Origin: Parvibaculum sp.
GTDB lineage: Bacteria > Pseudomonadota > Alphaproteobacteria > Parvibaculales > Parvibaculaceae
NCBI RefSeq assembly: GCF_030694575.1
Contig: NZ_JAUYUS010000064.1
Coordinates: 28,338-92,337, forward strand
Direction of reading: 5' to 3'
Length of the DNA stretch: 64,000 nt
The position numbers and the translations under genes were made by a program. A model generated the notes under the pieces. That model searched no databases and was not told the DNA's origin. It worked only from the letters and a program-made list of their open reading frames with translations. This document shows, in pieces, positions 38,445 to 48,344 of this stretch. Numbering within the stretch: position 1 is the stretch's first letter; every line of letters starts with the position of its first letter.

Positions 38445-39477
38445 CCGGATTGATTTCGACGACGGGACGGACCACCCGGCCCTGCTCCAGATCGTCGAGC
38501 GCGTCGTTGATGCGGTCCAGGCTGTAGCGGCGGGAGACCAGACGCTCCAGCGGCAGCTTGCCGGACCTGTAGAGCGCCGCGAAGGCGGGAATGTCGCGGT
38601 CGATATCCGAACCGCCGCCCCAGCTTCCGCGTATCTGCTTGCCGCTGATGAGGGCGTGGGGATCGAGCGCGATCTTGTCGCCGGTCGCGGGATGAGAGGC
38701 GAAAATGGTGATGCCCGTGCGATGCGTCGCCTCGAAGGCCTGTTCGATGACGCGGGCGACACCCGAGGCATCCACCGAATAGTCGACGCCAGCGCCGCCG
38801 GTTTCCTGCCGGATGGCCGCGACGGGATCGGCGGTGCGCGCATTGACGGTGACGTGAGCGCCGAGCGAGGCGGCAAGCGCCAGCTTCTCGTCCGACACGT
38901 CGACCGCGATTACCTTCGCGAAATCGTGCATGGCGCAAGCCATGAGCGCGCACATGCCGATGCCGCCGACGCCGAACACGGCGATCGTCGTGCCTGGGCG
39001 CGGCTGAAGCTCGTGCAGCACGAGACCGGCTCCCGTCGGCATGGCGCAGCCGAACAGCACGGCGACATCGAGCGGCACCCCTTCCGGCAGGAGCGTGACG
39101 CGGTTTTCGGAGACAATGGTCTCGTCGCTGAAGGTGGTGACGCCGCCTGCATTGATGAGTTCGTCGCCGTGAAGATACTGGCAGCCGCCGGCATCGGCAC
39201 CTGTGCCCTTGATCCAGCTCAGCACGACGAGATCGCCCGGTTTTACCTTGGAGACGTCCTCGCCGACCCGCATGACACGACCCGTCGCTTCATGGCCGAG
39301 CATGTGTGGCAGCCAGTTGTCGGCGCCGCGGCGGCCGCGCGCTTCCATCACCTGGCTGTGGCAGACGCCGGTGAACGCGACGCGGACGAGCACCTGCGCG
39401 GGCTTCAGCGGCGGCACCGCTATCCCGTCGACAAGCGCCAGCGGCGCCCCCAGTTCTCTCAGCACAGCAGCCTTCAT
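38437..39477 (-). CDS. MDR-family zinc-type alcohol dehydrogenase
   Basis: MKAAVLRELGAPLALVDGI; TGVCHSQVMEARGR; LGHEATGRVMRVGEDV; VFGVGGIGMCALM. Confidence 0.88.
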   Translation of the reverse strand: MKAAVLRELGAPLALVDGIAVPPLKPAQVLVRVAFTGVCHSQVMEARGRRGADNWLPHMLGHEATGRVMRVGEDVSKVKPGDLVVLSWIKGTGADAGGCQYLHGDELINAGGVTTFSDETIVSENRVTLLPEGVPLDVAVLFGCAMPTGAGLVLHELQPRPGTTIAVFGVGGIGMCALMACAMHDFAKVIAVDVSDEKLALAASLGAHVTVNARTADPVAAIRQETGGAGVDYSVDASGVARVIEQAFEATHRTGITIFASHPATGDKIALDPHALISGKQIRGSWGGGSDIDRDIPAFAALYRSGKLPLERLVSRRYSLDRINDALDDLEQGRVVRPVVEINPDV

Positions 39478-39517
39478 CTCAGGCCTTGTCTCCCCAACTG
39501 TCGGCTTCTTCCCTTCC

Positions 39518-39684
39518 ACCCTCCCCCTGTGGGAGGGTCAAACCGCTGCAAGCGGTTTGGGGAGGGGTTACGACAGAAAGCACAAATAGAGTCGATAACG
39601 CGTTCATCGTGTTGTCGCGGCGTCCCCCTCCCAGAAAAATCCGTGCTTCGCTCGAATTTTTCGACCCTCCCACAGGGGGAGGGT
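39518..39684. repeat. composite intergenic repeat with 22-nt perfect terminal inverted repeats
   Basis: accctccccctgtgggagggtc (39518-39539) and its reverse complement gaccctcccacagggggagggt (39663-39684); internal aaccgctgcaagcggtt hairpin. Confidence 0.85.
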
Positions 39685-39717
39685 ATGACGAAGAAAGCTT
39701 GTAGCAAGCCGCATGGT

Positions 39718-40377
39718 TCACGGAATGAACCAGTAGTAGTCGCCGTCGTAACCGACCTCCTCGAAGAAGGTGACCCACTCATCGACCGACATGATCGTCT
39801 TCGCCGTCAGGTTCCATTTGAACATGCGGTCTTTTTCATTGTCGTCGCGGTAGGCATCAACCGTGATATAGGCGCCCTTGCGCGCGACGCGCGAGATTTC
39901 GCGCAGCGCGGTCGCGCAGTCGTCGCGGTCGAGATTGTGGACCGTGTTAATCGAGATGACGACATCGAAGCTGTTATCCTCGAAGGGCAGTTCGCGCGCA
40001 TCGGCGACCTGCACATGCGGCCGCATGTCCTCGATGGCGTTTTCTATCGCATAGGCCGAGACGTCGACGCCCTTCACGGTGATGCCGGGAATGAGCTCCG
40101 CCATGTCGTGCATCATGAAGCCCTTGGCGCAGCCGACATCGAGCACGGAGCTTTTTTCCGTCAGCCCCCAATGGGACTGGAATGTCGGAATGACGGGCTG
40201 CCAGAAACGCGGCATGTAATTGAAGCCGCCATAACCGTGGCGCCGCTCGCCGTCGAAGAATTCCTTGCCGAAGCGCCGCGCAACGGCGCGATCCTCCTCG
40301 GTTTTCTCCTGTCCCCGCTCGTCGACATTACGCTTGGTGCGCGGATAATTGACGAGAAGATCGATTTCGCGACCCAT
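39718..40377 (-). CDS. class I SAM-dependent methyltransferase
   Basis: KSSVLDVGCAKGFMMHDMAELIPGITVKGVDVSAYAI; FDVVISINTVHNL. Confidence 0.88.
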   Translation of the reverse strand: MGREIDLLVNYPRTKRNVDERGQEKTEEDRAVARRFGKEFFDGERRHGYGGFNYMPRFWQPVIPTFQSHWGLTEKSSVLDVGCAKGFMMHDMAELIPGITVKGVDVSAYAIENAIEDMRPHVQVADARELPFEDNSFDVVISINTVHNLDRDDCATALREISRVARKGAYITVDAYRDDNEKDRMFKWNLTAKTIMSVDEWVTFFEEVGYDGDYYWFIP

Positions 40378-40386
40378 GAACACTCC

Positions 40387-41379
40387 TCAGGGTTTGTGCT
40401 GGTAATGCTGCGGCGACGCCTTGAGCGCTTCGAGATGCGCCTTCACCCAGCCGATGGTCTGCTCGACACCTTCCTCGATGCCGATCCTGTCGGACCAGCC
40501 GAGTTCGCCGCGCAGCTTCGATGAGTCGAGCATGTAGGACTGGTCCTTGCCGAGACGTTCGCCGACGATCTCCACGCAATCCTCGAACTTCATGCCGAGG
40601 CGGGTGAGGACCAGCGCAACGAGATCGCGGATCGTGATCTGCTCGTTGGTCGAAATGTGATAGGTGGCGCCGGGCTCGCCGCGCTCCGCGATCATGCGCG
40701 TCGCCTCGGAAACGTCGTCGATGTGAATGAAGGAACGCGCCGAATGGCCGCCGCCGTGAAGCTGCAGCTTCTGGCCGGTAAGCGCGAAGAGGATGGTGCG
40801 CGGGATGATCCTGTAGAGCTGCTGGCCAGGCCCGTAGACATTCGCCGCGCGTGTGGAGACGACCGGAAATCCGTAAGCCTTGAAATAGGAGGCGAGGCTC
40901 ATGTCGCCCGCCGCGCGCGACACGGCATAAGGCGTGCTCGGATTGAAGGCATGATCTTCCTTCACCCACCCGCCGGTGCTGCCATAGACTTCCGGCGTCG
41001 TGACGTGAACGTAGCGGTCGAGATAATCGAGGTGGCGCAGGCGTTCATGCAGGCGGACGGCGGAGACGACGTTGGTCATCATCCAGTGGTCGGGGTTCTG
41101 CCAGCTTTCCGCGACCATGCTCTGCGCCGCGAAATTCGCTATGACGGAGGGCTTCGTCTCCGCGAGAAGCGCGTCGAGCGCATCGAGATCCGTGTTGAGG
41201 TCGATCCGCTGGAACCGGAAACGGCCCGGCTGCTTTTTCCAGGCATAGGGACGGAAGGGCAACGCCACTTCCTCCGACCGGCTGACGCCGACGACGTCCT
41301 GCCCGCGCGCAAGCAAATGATCGACGAAGCTCGCACCTGAAAAGGAATTCGAGCCGATGACGAGAAAGGTGGAAGTCAC
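40387..41379 (-). CDS. NAD-dependent epimerase/dehydratase (GDP-mannose 4,6-dehydratase-like), GTG start
   Basis: FLVIGSNSFSGASFVDHLLARGQDVVGVSRS; TTPEVYGSTGGWVKEDHAFNPSTPYAVSRAAGDM. Confidence 0.88.
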   Translation of the reverse strand: MTSTFLVIGSNSFSGASFVDHLLARGQDVVGVSRSEEVALPFRPYAWKKQPGRFRFQRIDLNTDLDALDALLAETKPSVIANFAAQSMVAESWQNPDHWMMTNVVSAVRLHERLRHLDYLDRYVHVTTPEVYGSTGGWVKEDHAFNPSTPYAVSRAAGDMSLASYFKAYGFPVVSTRAANVYGPGQQLYRIIPRTILFALTGQKLQLHGGGHSARSFIHIDDVSEATRMIAERGEPGATYHISTNEQITIRDLVALVLTRLGMKFEDCVEIVGERLGKDQSYMLDSSKLRGELGWSDRIGIEEGVEQTIGWVKAHLEALKASPQHYQHKP

Positions 41380-41969
41380 GTCCGCACGTCCCCGACGTCG
41401 TTACGCCGCGAGAAGAGATACTGCAACACCATGTTGCAGACGATCATCTGCAGGTCTTCGGCGATCTGCATGTCGTCGATGTCGAAATGGATCGGATGAT
41501 CGGCGAGCGCCTTGGCGCGGCCGCCGTCGAAGGCAAGGATGGCGAAGCTCTCGACGCCCATCCGCTTCGCCTCTTCGAGCACGGCAAGGATGTTCTTCGA
41601 ATTGCCGCTGCCGGAAAAGACGATCAGAAGATCGCCGGGATTGGCGAGGACGGCAAGCTGCGCCGAGAAGACCTTGTCGTAGCCCTCGTCGTTCGCAAGG
41701 CATGTGAGCGTCGCCGCATTGGCGCTCAGCGCATGAACGCGAATGCCCGAGCCGATGATCTTCGAGACCGGATAGAGGAAATCGTTGGCGAGATGATTGG
41801 CATTGCCGGCGCTGCCGCCATTGCCCGCGAGAAAGACCTGCCGTTTCTCTTTCCAGCACGCCATCATCGCATCGGCAAGCGGCGTGATGCGGTTCCAGTC
41901 GGTGGCCTGGAGAACGCCGCCGAGACGGGTGGCGTAGCTTTCGAAAGTGTCGATGGCGGCGGCCATCAT
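41376..41969 (-). CDS. SIS domain protein (GmhA / sedoheptulose-7-phosphate isomerase-like)
   Basis: VFLAGNGGSAGNANHLANDFLYPV; DLLIVFSGSGNSKNILAVLEEAKRMG. Confidence 0.85.
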   Translation of the reverse strand: MMAAAIDTFESYATRLGGVLQATDWNRITPLADAMMACWKEKRQVFLAGNGGSAGNANHLANDFLYPVSKIIGSGIRVHALSANAATLTCLANDEGYDKVFSAQLAVLANPGDLLIVFSGSGNSKNILAVLEEAKRMGVESFAILAFDGGRAKALADHPIHFDIDDMQIAEDLQMIVCNMVLQYLFSRRNDVGDVRT

Positions 41970-42904
41970 GCAACTCCCTTGAGCTGCATCCATTTGAGGT
42001 TGTGGAACTGCGGCTCGTTCTTCAGCTCGCCCGCATTATAGGCGGCGACGATTTCGGCAATCGCGTCGCGCACGGTCTTCTTCGGACGGAAGCCGGTGGC
42101 GAGAAGCCGGTCGGAATTCAGCCGGTAGGAGCGCGGGTCGTTCGATTCCGTCGTGACGATTTCCGACGGCACATATTCGGCGACCGTCATCGCGATATCC
42201 ATGATCGACATGTTCTCGAAGCCGGCGTTGTAGACGCCCGTCACATGCGGATTGTCGAGCAGGAAGATGTAGAGATCGGTGATGTCGTCCATGTGGATGT
42301 TGGGCCGCGTCTGGTCGCCGCCGAACACCGTGATGCGCCGGTTCTCCAGCGCGTGCATGGTGAGAAGGTTGACCGACACGTCGAGCCGCATGCGCGGCGA
42401 GAGCCCGCAGACCGTCGCCGGACGCACGATCTGCACCGACATGTCGTCCGAATAGGAAAGCAGGATGCGCTCGGCACACATCTTCGTCTTGTTGTATTCG
42501 GAGATCGGCTTCAGCTCGAGGTCTTCGGTAACCTGGTCTTCGTCCTTGACGCCGTAGACGCTGCCCGACGACGCATAGATGAAACGGCCGACGCCCGCGC
42601 GCACCGCCTTGTCGGCGAGCCGCATCGTGGCGAGCGCGCTCACCTCCCAGGTGAGCTTCGGATTGAGGTCGCCGCAGGGATCGTTGGCGATGCTGGCGAG
42701 ATGGATGATGGCGTCGTAGCCGGCGAGATCGATATTCTCGGTGTCGCGGACGTCGCCCTCGACAATGCGGAGCGCATCATGCTGCGGCAGGTAGTTGCCG
42801 AACCACAATGTATCGAGAGCCGTAACCGAATGTCCCTGCGCCAGCAGCTTGGGAACGAGGCACGTTCCCTTGTAGCCGCAGGCGCCCGTAACGAGAACTT
42901 TCAC
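41966..42904 (-). CDS. NAD-dependent sugar epimerase, GTG start
   Basis: VKVLVTGACGYKGTCLVPKLLAQGHSVTALDTLWFG; YASSGSVYGVKDEDQVTEDLELKPISEYNKTKM. Confidence 0.9.
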   Translation of the reverse strand: MKVLVTGACGYKGTCLVPKLLAQGHSVTALDTLWFGNYLPQHDALRIVEGDVRDTENIDLAGYDAIIHLASIANDPCGDLNPKLTWEVSALATMRLADKAVRAGVGRFIYASSGSVYGVKDEDQVTEDLELKPISEYNKTKMCAERILLSYSDDMSVQIVRPATVCGLSPRMRLDVSVNLLTMHALENRRITVFGGDQTRPNIHMDDITDLYIFLLDNPHVTGVYNAGFENMSIMDIAMTVAEYVPSEIVTTESNDPRSYRLNSDRLLATGFRPKKTVRDAIAEIVAAYNAGELKNEPQFHNLKWMQLKGVA

Positions 42905-43002
42905 AATCCCACCCCGAATGCTCTTTCGCCCCTTGCGACTCTTTAGTATCAGCAGTTCACGAAAGCGGCAACACACCGTAGAATGCGTCAAATATCCAGA
43001 TT

Positions 43003-44322
43003 ATGAAAGCTGTCCGGATGCGGGATGTGCCGATGCGACGAGAGGGAACAACTGTACTCCCTCCCCATTCGGACAATATTAATGCGGTATATGCAGACCG
43101 GCAGGCGAAACCGAAACCGCCGACGCTTGCCCGCGGGCTGGGACGGGCTGCGGGCCGCGCCGGGCAGCGGCTGCTCGATCTGATTTATGCGCCCTTCGCC
43201 CTCCTGCTCCGGCTTGCCGGGTACCGCTTCGTCATCATATCGAATCCGGACCGGATCGGCCACCTGGCGGCGGAAGTCGACAACTATCTGAAACAGATCG
43301 AACTGGGCGAGATCGCGCCCGCCAGAGCTCTTCTCCTGCTCAAGCGGGGCAAGCTCGCCAACCGGGCCGTGCTCGAGATGTGGGAGCGACACATCACCGT
43401 CATATCCGGTGGATTTCTCCGCCCGCTTCTCAAACCCTTTCTCCGCTTTCCTTTCATAACGATGAAACTGGGCACCGCCGTGCTCGGCATCGACACGGCC
43501 GCCACCTATCAGACCACGTTGCGGCGCTGGCAGGGCCGCCCGCCGGTCGCGCGGCTGTCCGGCGAACTTGTCGCCCGCGCGCGCGCCGACCTCGCCCGCA
43601 TGGGACTGCCGGAAAATGCCTGGTATGTCTGCATCCATTCGCGCGAAGGCGGCTACTCGCCGCGCGACGAACACGTCCACGAATACCGCAACAGCGACAT
43701 CGAGACCTGCACGCTCGCCATGGACGAGATCCTGGCGCGGGGCGGCTACTGCCTTCGCATGGGCGATACGACGATGGCGAAGCTGGCGCCGAAACCGGGC
43801 GTCATCGACTATGCGACGTCGGCGTTCAAGAGCGACTATCTCGATCTCTATCTCTGCGCGAATACCCGTTTCTTTCTCGGCAATACTTCCGGGCTTTGCA
43901 TCCTTTCGACGATCTTCAACCGGCCGTCGGTGCTGGTGAACATGATTCCCCACGGCGCCTGTTACAGCTCCGCCCCGGGCGACATCTCCATTCCCAAAAA
44001 GCTGTGCGACACGGAAAGAAAGCTGCTGCATTTCCCCGATATATTCGCGAGTGCCGCCGCGAGCTTCCGGCATGCCGGGCTCTATCGCGAGCACGGCATC
44101 GGCATCGTCGACAATACGCCGGAGGAAATCCGCGACGCAGCGGCCGAGATGCTGGACCGGCTCGACGGGACATTCACCGCGACGGCGGAGGACGAGGCGA
44201 GGCAGGAACGTTTCCGGGGATTTCTGCAGCCGCACCATTATTGCTACGGCGCAACATCGCGGATCGGCCGCGACTTCCTGCGGCAGCACGCGGCGTTGCT
44301 GGAACCGTCCGGCGACCGCTGA
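43003..44322 (+). CDS. TIGR04372-like glycosyltransferase
   Basis: WYVCIHSREGGYSPRDEHVHEYRNSDIETCTLAMDEILARGGYCLRMGDTTMAKL; FFLGNTSGLCILSTIFNRPSVLVNMIPHG. Confidence 0.75.
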   Translation: MKAVRMRDVPMRREGTTVLPPHSDNINAVYADRQAKPKPPTLARGLGRAAGRAGQRLLDLIYAPFALLLRLAGYRFVIISNPDRIGHLAAEVDNYLKQIELGEIAPARALLLLKRGKLANRAVLEMWERHITVISGGFLRPLLKPFLRFPFITMKLGTAVLGIDTAATYQTTLRRWQGRPPVARLSGELVARARADLARMGLPENAWYVCIHSREGGYSPRDEHVHEYRNSDIETCTLAMDEILARGGYCLRMGDTTMAKLAPKPGVIDYATSAFKSDYLDLYLCANTRFFLGNTSGLCILSTIFNRPSVLVNMIPHGACYSSAPGDISIPKKLCDTERKLLHFPDIFASAAASFRHAGLYREHGIGIVDNTPEEIRDAAAEMLDRLDGTFTATAEDEARQERFRGFLQPHHYCYGATSRIGRDFLRQHAALLEPSGDR

Positions 44323-44326
44323 AAAG

Positions 44327-44401
44327 TGGTGAGCCCTGATGGGATCGAACCATCGACCTACTGATTAAAAGTCAGCCGCTCTACCGCTGAGCTAAGGGCC
44401 C
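44327..44401 (-). tRNA. tRNA-Lys (anticodon TTT), CCA encoded
   Basis: Reverse complement GGGCCCTTAGCTCAGCGGTAGAGCGGCTGACTTTTAATCAGTAGGTCGATGGTTCGATCCCATCAGGGCTCACCA; 7-bp acceptor, D, anticodon and T arms readable. Confidence 0.96.
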
Positions 44402-44654
44402 GCCGGAAAGGCGGAAAACGCGACCGCCTCTCGAAAGGTGGGCGGAACTTAAGGGGCGCGTCCCATGGGGTCAACAGCGGATGGCGCCCGGGCCAAGTCC
44501 TTTTGTCGCCTCGTCTTTTCAGTTCCGTTGAATTTGCCGCGCCCATGCCGGAGCGAATCCCCCGCACAGCGGAGCGGCAGCCCGCCGACCATGGAACCCA
44601 TTGAGCCGCCCAACCGTTCGAAAGAGAGACCTTCTGGACGCATGGGGGAGCTTC

Positions 44655-47201
44655 ATGACGGAGACACAGCGGACCGGCCGCCCGCAGACCGACTGGTGGA
44701 TCCCCGAAAAACCCCGGCGCGGCATCGGCTGGTGGTGGAGCGGCGTCATCGGCGCCGTGATCACGCTGACGGGACTTCTGCTCGCAGGGGGCGGCATCTG
44801 GCTCCTCGCACTGGGCGGCTCCTGGTACTACGCCATCGTCGGGATCGCACTCGTAGCCGCGGGCATCCTGATGATGTTCCACGACATGGCGGGGCTCTGG
44901 ATCTACCTCGCGGCCTGGGTTTTCACCCTCGCCTGGGCCTGGTGGGAAGCGGGTATGGATGTCTGGGCGCAGGTGCCGCGCCTCGTCGCACCGACCGTGC
45001 TGCTCCTGCTGGTGCTGAGTGCGATACCGGGCCTGCGCCGCCCCCCGATCGAACGGCGCTATCCCCCCGGCGCGGTGCTCGGCGTTCTTGTGCTGCTGGG
45101 TCTCGGCGGCGCGCTGCTGCTGCGCGACGTGGCCCCGCCCGCGTTCGCGAATGGCGGCGAAAAGCGCGAAAGCATGGCGCCGGTGCCGGACGGAGAGAGC
45201 GGAGACGAAAACATCGACATGCCGCCCGAAGTGACCCCCGCACCGACCACGGCGGTGGATCAGGGTCGCATCCTCACCGCCGGGGCCGACTGGCCGGTCT
45301 ATGGTGGCTCCAACCTCGCAACGCGTCACTCGCCGCTGAAGCAGATCACGCCGAAGAATGTCTCGCGGCTGCAGGAGGTCTGGCGCGTCCGCACGGGCGA
45401 CATGCCGAGCGAGACGGCAAAAGGCGAATACTCGCCGGAAAACACGCCGCTCAAGATCGGCAGCCGGCTCTATCTCTGCACGGCCAAGAACATCATGATC
45501 GCCCTCGACGCGGCGACGGGCGAGGAAATCTGGCGCCACGACCCGGAGGTGTCCGATGCGGCCATCCCCTATGGCGCGACCTGCCGGGGCGTCGCCTATC
45601 ACGAGGTACCGCAGGCGGCGGCGGGCGAGACCTGCGCCGCGCGCGTCATGGAGGCGACGCTGGACGCGCGTCTTATCGCCGTCGATGCCGAGACGGGCGC
45701 GCCCTGCCCCGGCTTTGGCGAGAACGGTACGGTCGATCTCAACGAAGGCATCGGAGAGACGGTGCCCGGCTGGTATTCGGTGACGTCGCCGCCAACCATC
45801 GTGCGCGGCATCGCCGTCGTCGGCTCGCAGGTGAAGGACGGACAGGCCGAAGATGCGCCCTCGGGCGTCATCCGCGGCTATGACGCGGTGACGGGCGAAC
45901 TCGCCTGGGCCTGGGACATGGGCCGGCCGGACCGCAAAGGCGCGCCGCCCGAAGGGGAGACCTATACACGCGGCACGCCCAACATGTGGACGATCGCCGC
46001 CAGCGACAGCGCGCTCGGTCTCGTCTACCTGCCGATGGGCAATTCCTCCATCGACTACTGGGGCGGCAACCGCGCCGACTACGAAAACGAATACAGCACC
46101 TCGCTCGTAGCGCTGGACGTGACGACGGGCGACGTCGCCTGGCATTTTCAGACGGTTCACTACGACATCTGGGACTACGATCTCGGTTCGCAGCCGACGC
46201 TGATCGATCTGCCTACGGAAGATGGAGCGGTGCCCGCGCTGATCCTGTCGAGCAAGCAGGGACCAATCTATGTGCTGAACCGCGAGACGGGCGAGCCGCT
46301 CTTTCCGGTGGAGGAGCGGCCGGTGCCGACCGGCGGCGTCGAGCCCGAGAACCTGTCGCCGACGCAACCCTATTCAAGCTATGCGACGCTGAGCAAGGAG
46401 AGGCTCACCGAAAGCGACATGTGGGGCATGACGCCGCTGGACCAGCTCTGGTGCCGCATCGAATTTCGTCGCGCGTCCTACAAGGGCGAATACACGCCGC
46501 CGACCGCCGACCGGCGCTATATCCAGTATCCGGGCTATAATGGCGGCTCGGACTGGGGCAGCGTTGCCGTCGACAGGGAACGCGGCATCCTGATCGCGAA
46601 CTATAACGACATGCCGAATTTCAACCGCCTGATCCCGCGCGCGGAAGCAGACGCGATGGGCCTGAAGCCGATCAACGAAGGCGGCGGCGAGGAAGGCGAA
46701 AAGGGAACCAGCAGCCGCCGCACGGAAGGCGAAGGCGACGCGCAGGCGGGCGCACCCTACGCGATCCACGTCAATGCCGGCTGGCGGATGCCGACGGGCC
46801 TTCTGTGCAAGAAGCCGCCTTATGGCCATATCCGCGCCATCGAACTTGCAACCGGCAAGACGATCTGGGACCGGCCGTTCGGCAGCGCCGAGAACAACGG
46901 CCCCTTCGGCATTCCGACGCGGCTGCCCTTCACCATCGGAACGCCGAACAATGGCGGCCCGCTGCTGACGGCGGGCGGGCTGATCTTCATCGCCGCGACG
47001 ACGGACGACAAGTTCCGCGCCATCGACATCGCGACGGGCGAGACGCTGTGGGAGACGGGCTTGCCGGCGGGCGGGCAGACGACGCCGATCACGTATGAGG
47101 TCGACGGAAGGCAATACGTCGTCATCGCGCCGGGCGGGCATCACTTCATGGAAACGAAGATCGGCGACTACGTGATCGCCTATGCGCTGCCGAAAGAGTG
47201 A
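44655..47201 (+). CDS. membrane-bound PQQ-dependent dehydrogenase (glucose/quinate/shikimate family)
   Basis: N-terminal TM segments; DWPVYGGSNLATRHSPLKQITPKNVSRLQEVWRVRTGD; HYDIWDYDLGSQPTLIDL. Confidence 0.93.
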   Translation: MTETQRTGRPQTDWWIPEKPRRGIGWWWSGVIGAVITLTGLLLAGGGIWLLALGGSWYYAIVGIALVAAGILMMFHDMAGLWIYLAAWVFTLAWAWWEAGMDVWAQVPRLVAPTVLLLLVLSAIPGLRRPPIERRYPPGAVLGVLVLLGLGGALLLRDVAPPAFANGGEKRESMAPVPDGESGDENIDMPPEVTPAPTTAVDQGRILTAGADWPVYGGSNLATRHSPLKQITPKNVSRLQEVWRVRTGDMPSETAKGEYSPENTPLKIGSRLYLCTAKNIMIALDAATGEEIWRHDPEVSDAAIPYGATCRGVAYHEVPQAAAGETCAARVMEATLDARLIAVDAETGAPCPGFGENGTVDLNEGIGETVPGWYSVTSPPTIVRGIAVVGSQVKDGQAEDAPSGVIRGYDAVTGELAWAWDMGRPDRKGAPPEGETYTRGTPNMWTIAASDSALGLVYLPMGNSSIDYWGGNRADYENEYSTSLVALDVTTGDVAWHFQTVHYDIWDYDLGSQPTLIDLPTEDGAVPALILSSKQGPIYVLNRETGEPLFPVEERPVPTGGVEPENLSPTQPYSSYATLSKERLTESDMWGMTPLDQLWCRIEFRRASYKGEYTPPTADRRYIQYPGYNGGSDWGSVAVDRERGILIANYNDMPNFNRLIPRAEADAMGLKPINEGGGEEGEKGTSSRRTEGEGDAQAGAPYAIHVNAGWRMPTGLLCKKPPYGHIRAIELATGKTIWDRPFGSAENNGPFGIPTRLPFTIGTPNNGGPLLTAGGLIFIAATTDDKFRAIDIATGETLWETGLPAGGQTTPITYEVDGRQYVVIAPGGHHFMETKIGDYVIAYALPKE

Positions 47202-47204
47202 GGC

Positions 47205-48344
47205 TCAGACGGGCTCGACGTCCCCGCCCGCCTGCGCGGCCTTGAAGTCGGCCACGAAGGCCTCGAAGCGGTGGTCCGCGATGGCGGCGCGCATATCGGC
47301 CATGAGGGACTGGTAGTAATGGACGTTGATCCAGCTCACCAGCATTGAGCCGAGCATTTCGCCCGACTTGATGAGGTGATGGAGATAGGCGCGGGAATAA
47401 TCGCGCGCGGCGGGACAGGTGCTGGTCTCGTCGAGGGGGCGCTTGTCGGCGGCGTGGCGCGCATTCTTCAGGTTCACCTTGCCGCGCGAGGTGAAGGCGA
47501 GGCCGTGGCGTCCGTTCCGCGTCGGCATCACGCAGTCGAACATGTCGACGCCGCGCGCAACGGACTCCACGAGATCGTCCGGCGTGCCGACGCCCATGAG
47601 ATAGCGGGGCTTGTCTTCCGGGAGCGCGGGCGTCGTGAAATCGAGGACGCGGAGCATTTCCGCTTGGCCCTCGCCGACCGCGAGGCCACCGACCGAATAG
47701 CCGTCGAAACCGATTTCCTGGAGGCCGGCGGCGGAGGCCTTCCGCAAGGGCTCGTAGACGCTGCCCTGCACGATGCCGAAAAGGGCCATGCCCTCGGTGC
47801 GGTGCGTCTGCGCCTCGAACGCCGATTTGGAACGCGCGGCCCAGCGGAGCGAGAGCTCCATCGACTTCTTCGCTTCCTCTTCCGTCGCCGGAAAGGGCGT
47901 GCATTCGTCGAGCTGCATCTGGATGTCGGAGCCGAGCAGGCACTGGATTTCGATCGACCGCTCGGGCGAGAGGAGATGGCGCGAGCCGTCGAGATGCGAC
48001 TGGAAGGTGACGCCCTCCTCCGTCATCTTGCGGAGCTTGGAGAGCGACATGACCTGGAAGCCGCCGCTATCGGTGAGGATCGGATGCGGCCAGTTCATGA
48101 AGGAGTGGAGGCCGCCCAGCGCCGCAATCTCCTCCGCGCCGGGGCGGAGCATCAGATGATAGGTATTGCCGAGCACGATGTCGGCACCCGTGGCGCGGAC
48201 CTGTTCCGGATAAAGCGCCTTGACGGTGGCGGCGGTGCCGACCGGCATGAAGGCGGGCGTGCGGATCTGGCCGCGCGGCGTATCGATGGCGCCGGTACGG
48301 GCGCGGCCGTCGGTGGCGGCGAGGGTGAAAGTGAACTTGCTCAT
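47205..48344 (-). CDS. tgt: queuine tRNA-ribosyltransferase
   Basis: [55 protein letters not shown]. Confidence 0.97.
   Translation of the reverse strand: MSKFTFTLAATDGRARTGAIDTPRGQIRTPAFMPVGTAATVKALYPEQVRATGADIVLGNTYHLMLRPGAEEIAALGGLHSFMNWPHPILTDSGGFQVMSLSKLRKMTEEGVTFQSHLDGSRHLLSPERSIEIQCLLGSDIQMQLDECTPFPATEEEAKKSMELSLRWAARSKSAFEAQTHRTEGMALFGIVQGSVYEPLRKASAAGLQEIGFDGYSVGGLAVGEGQAEMLRVLDFTTPALPEDKPRYLMGVGTPDDLVESVARGVDMFDCVMPTRNGRHGLAFTSRGKVNLKNARHAADKRPLDETSTCPAARDYSRAYLHHLIKSGEMLGSMLVSWINVHYYQSLMADMRAAIADHRFEAFVADFKAAQAGGDVEPV

Noticed and set aside
44358-46367. 669-aa minus-strand ORF covering the tRNA and PQQ dehydrogenase
   Set aside because: Antisense to a clear PQQ dehydrogenase and overlaps the tRNA-Lys gene; not a real CDS.
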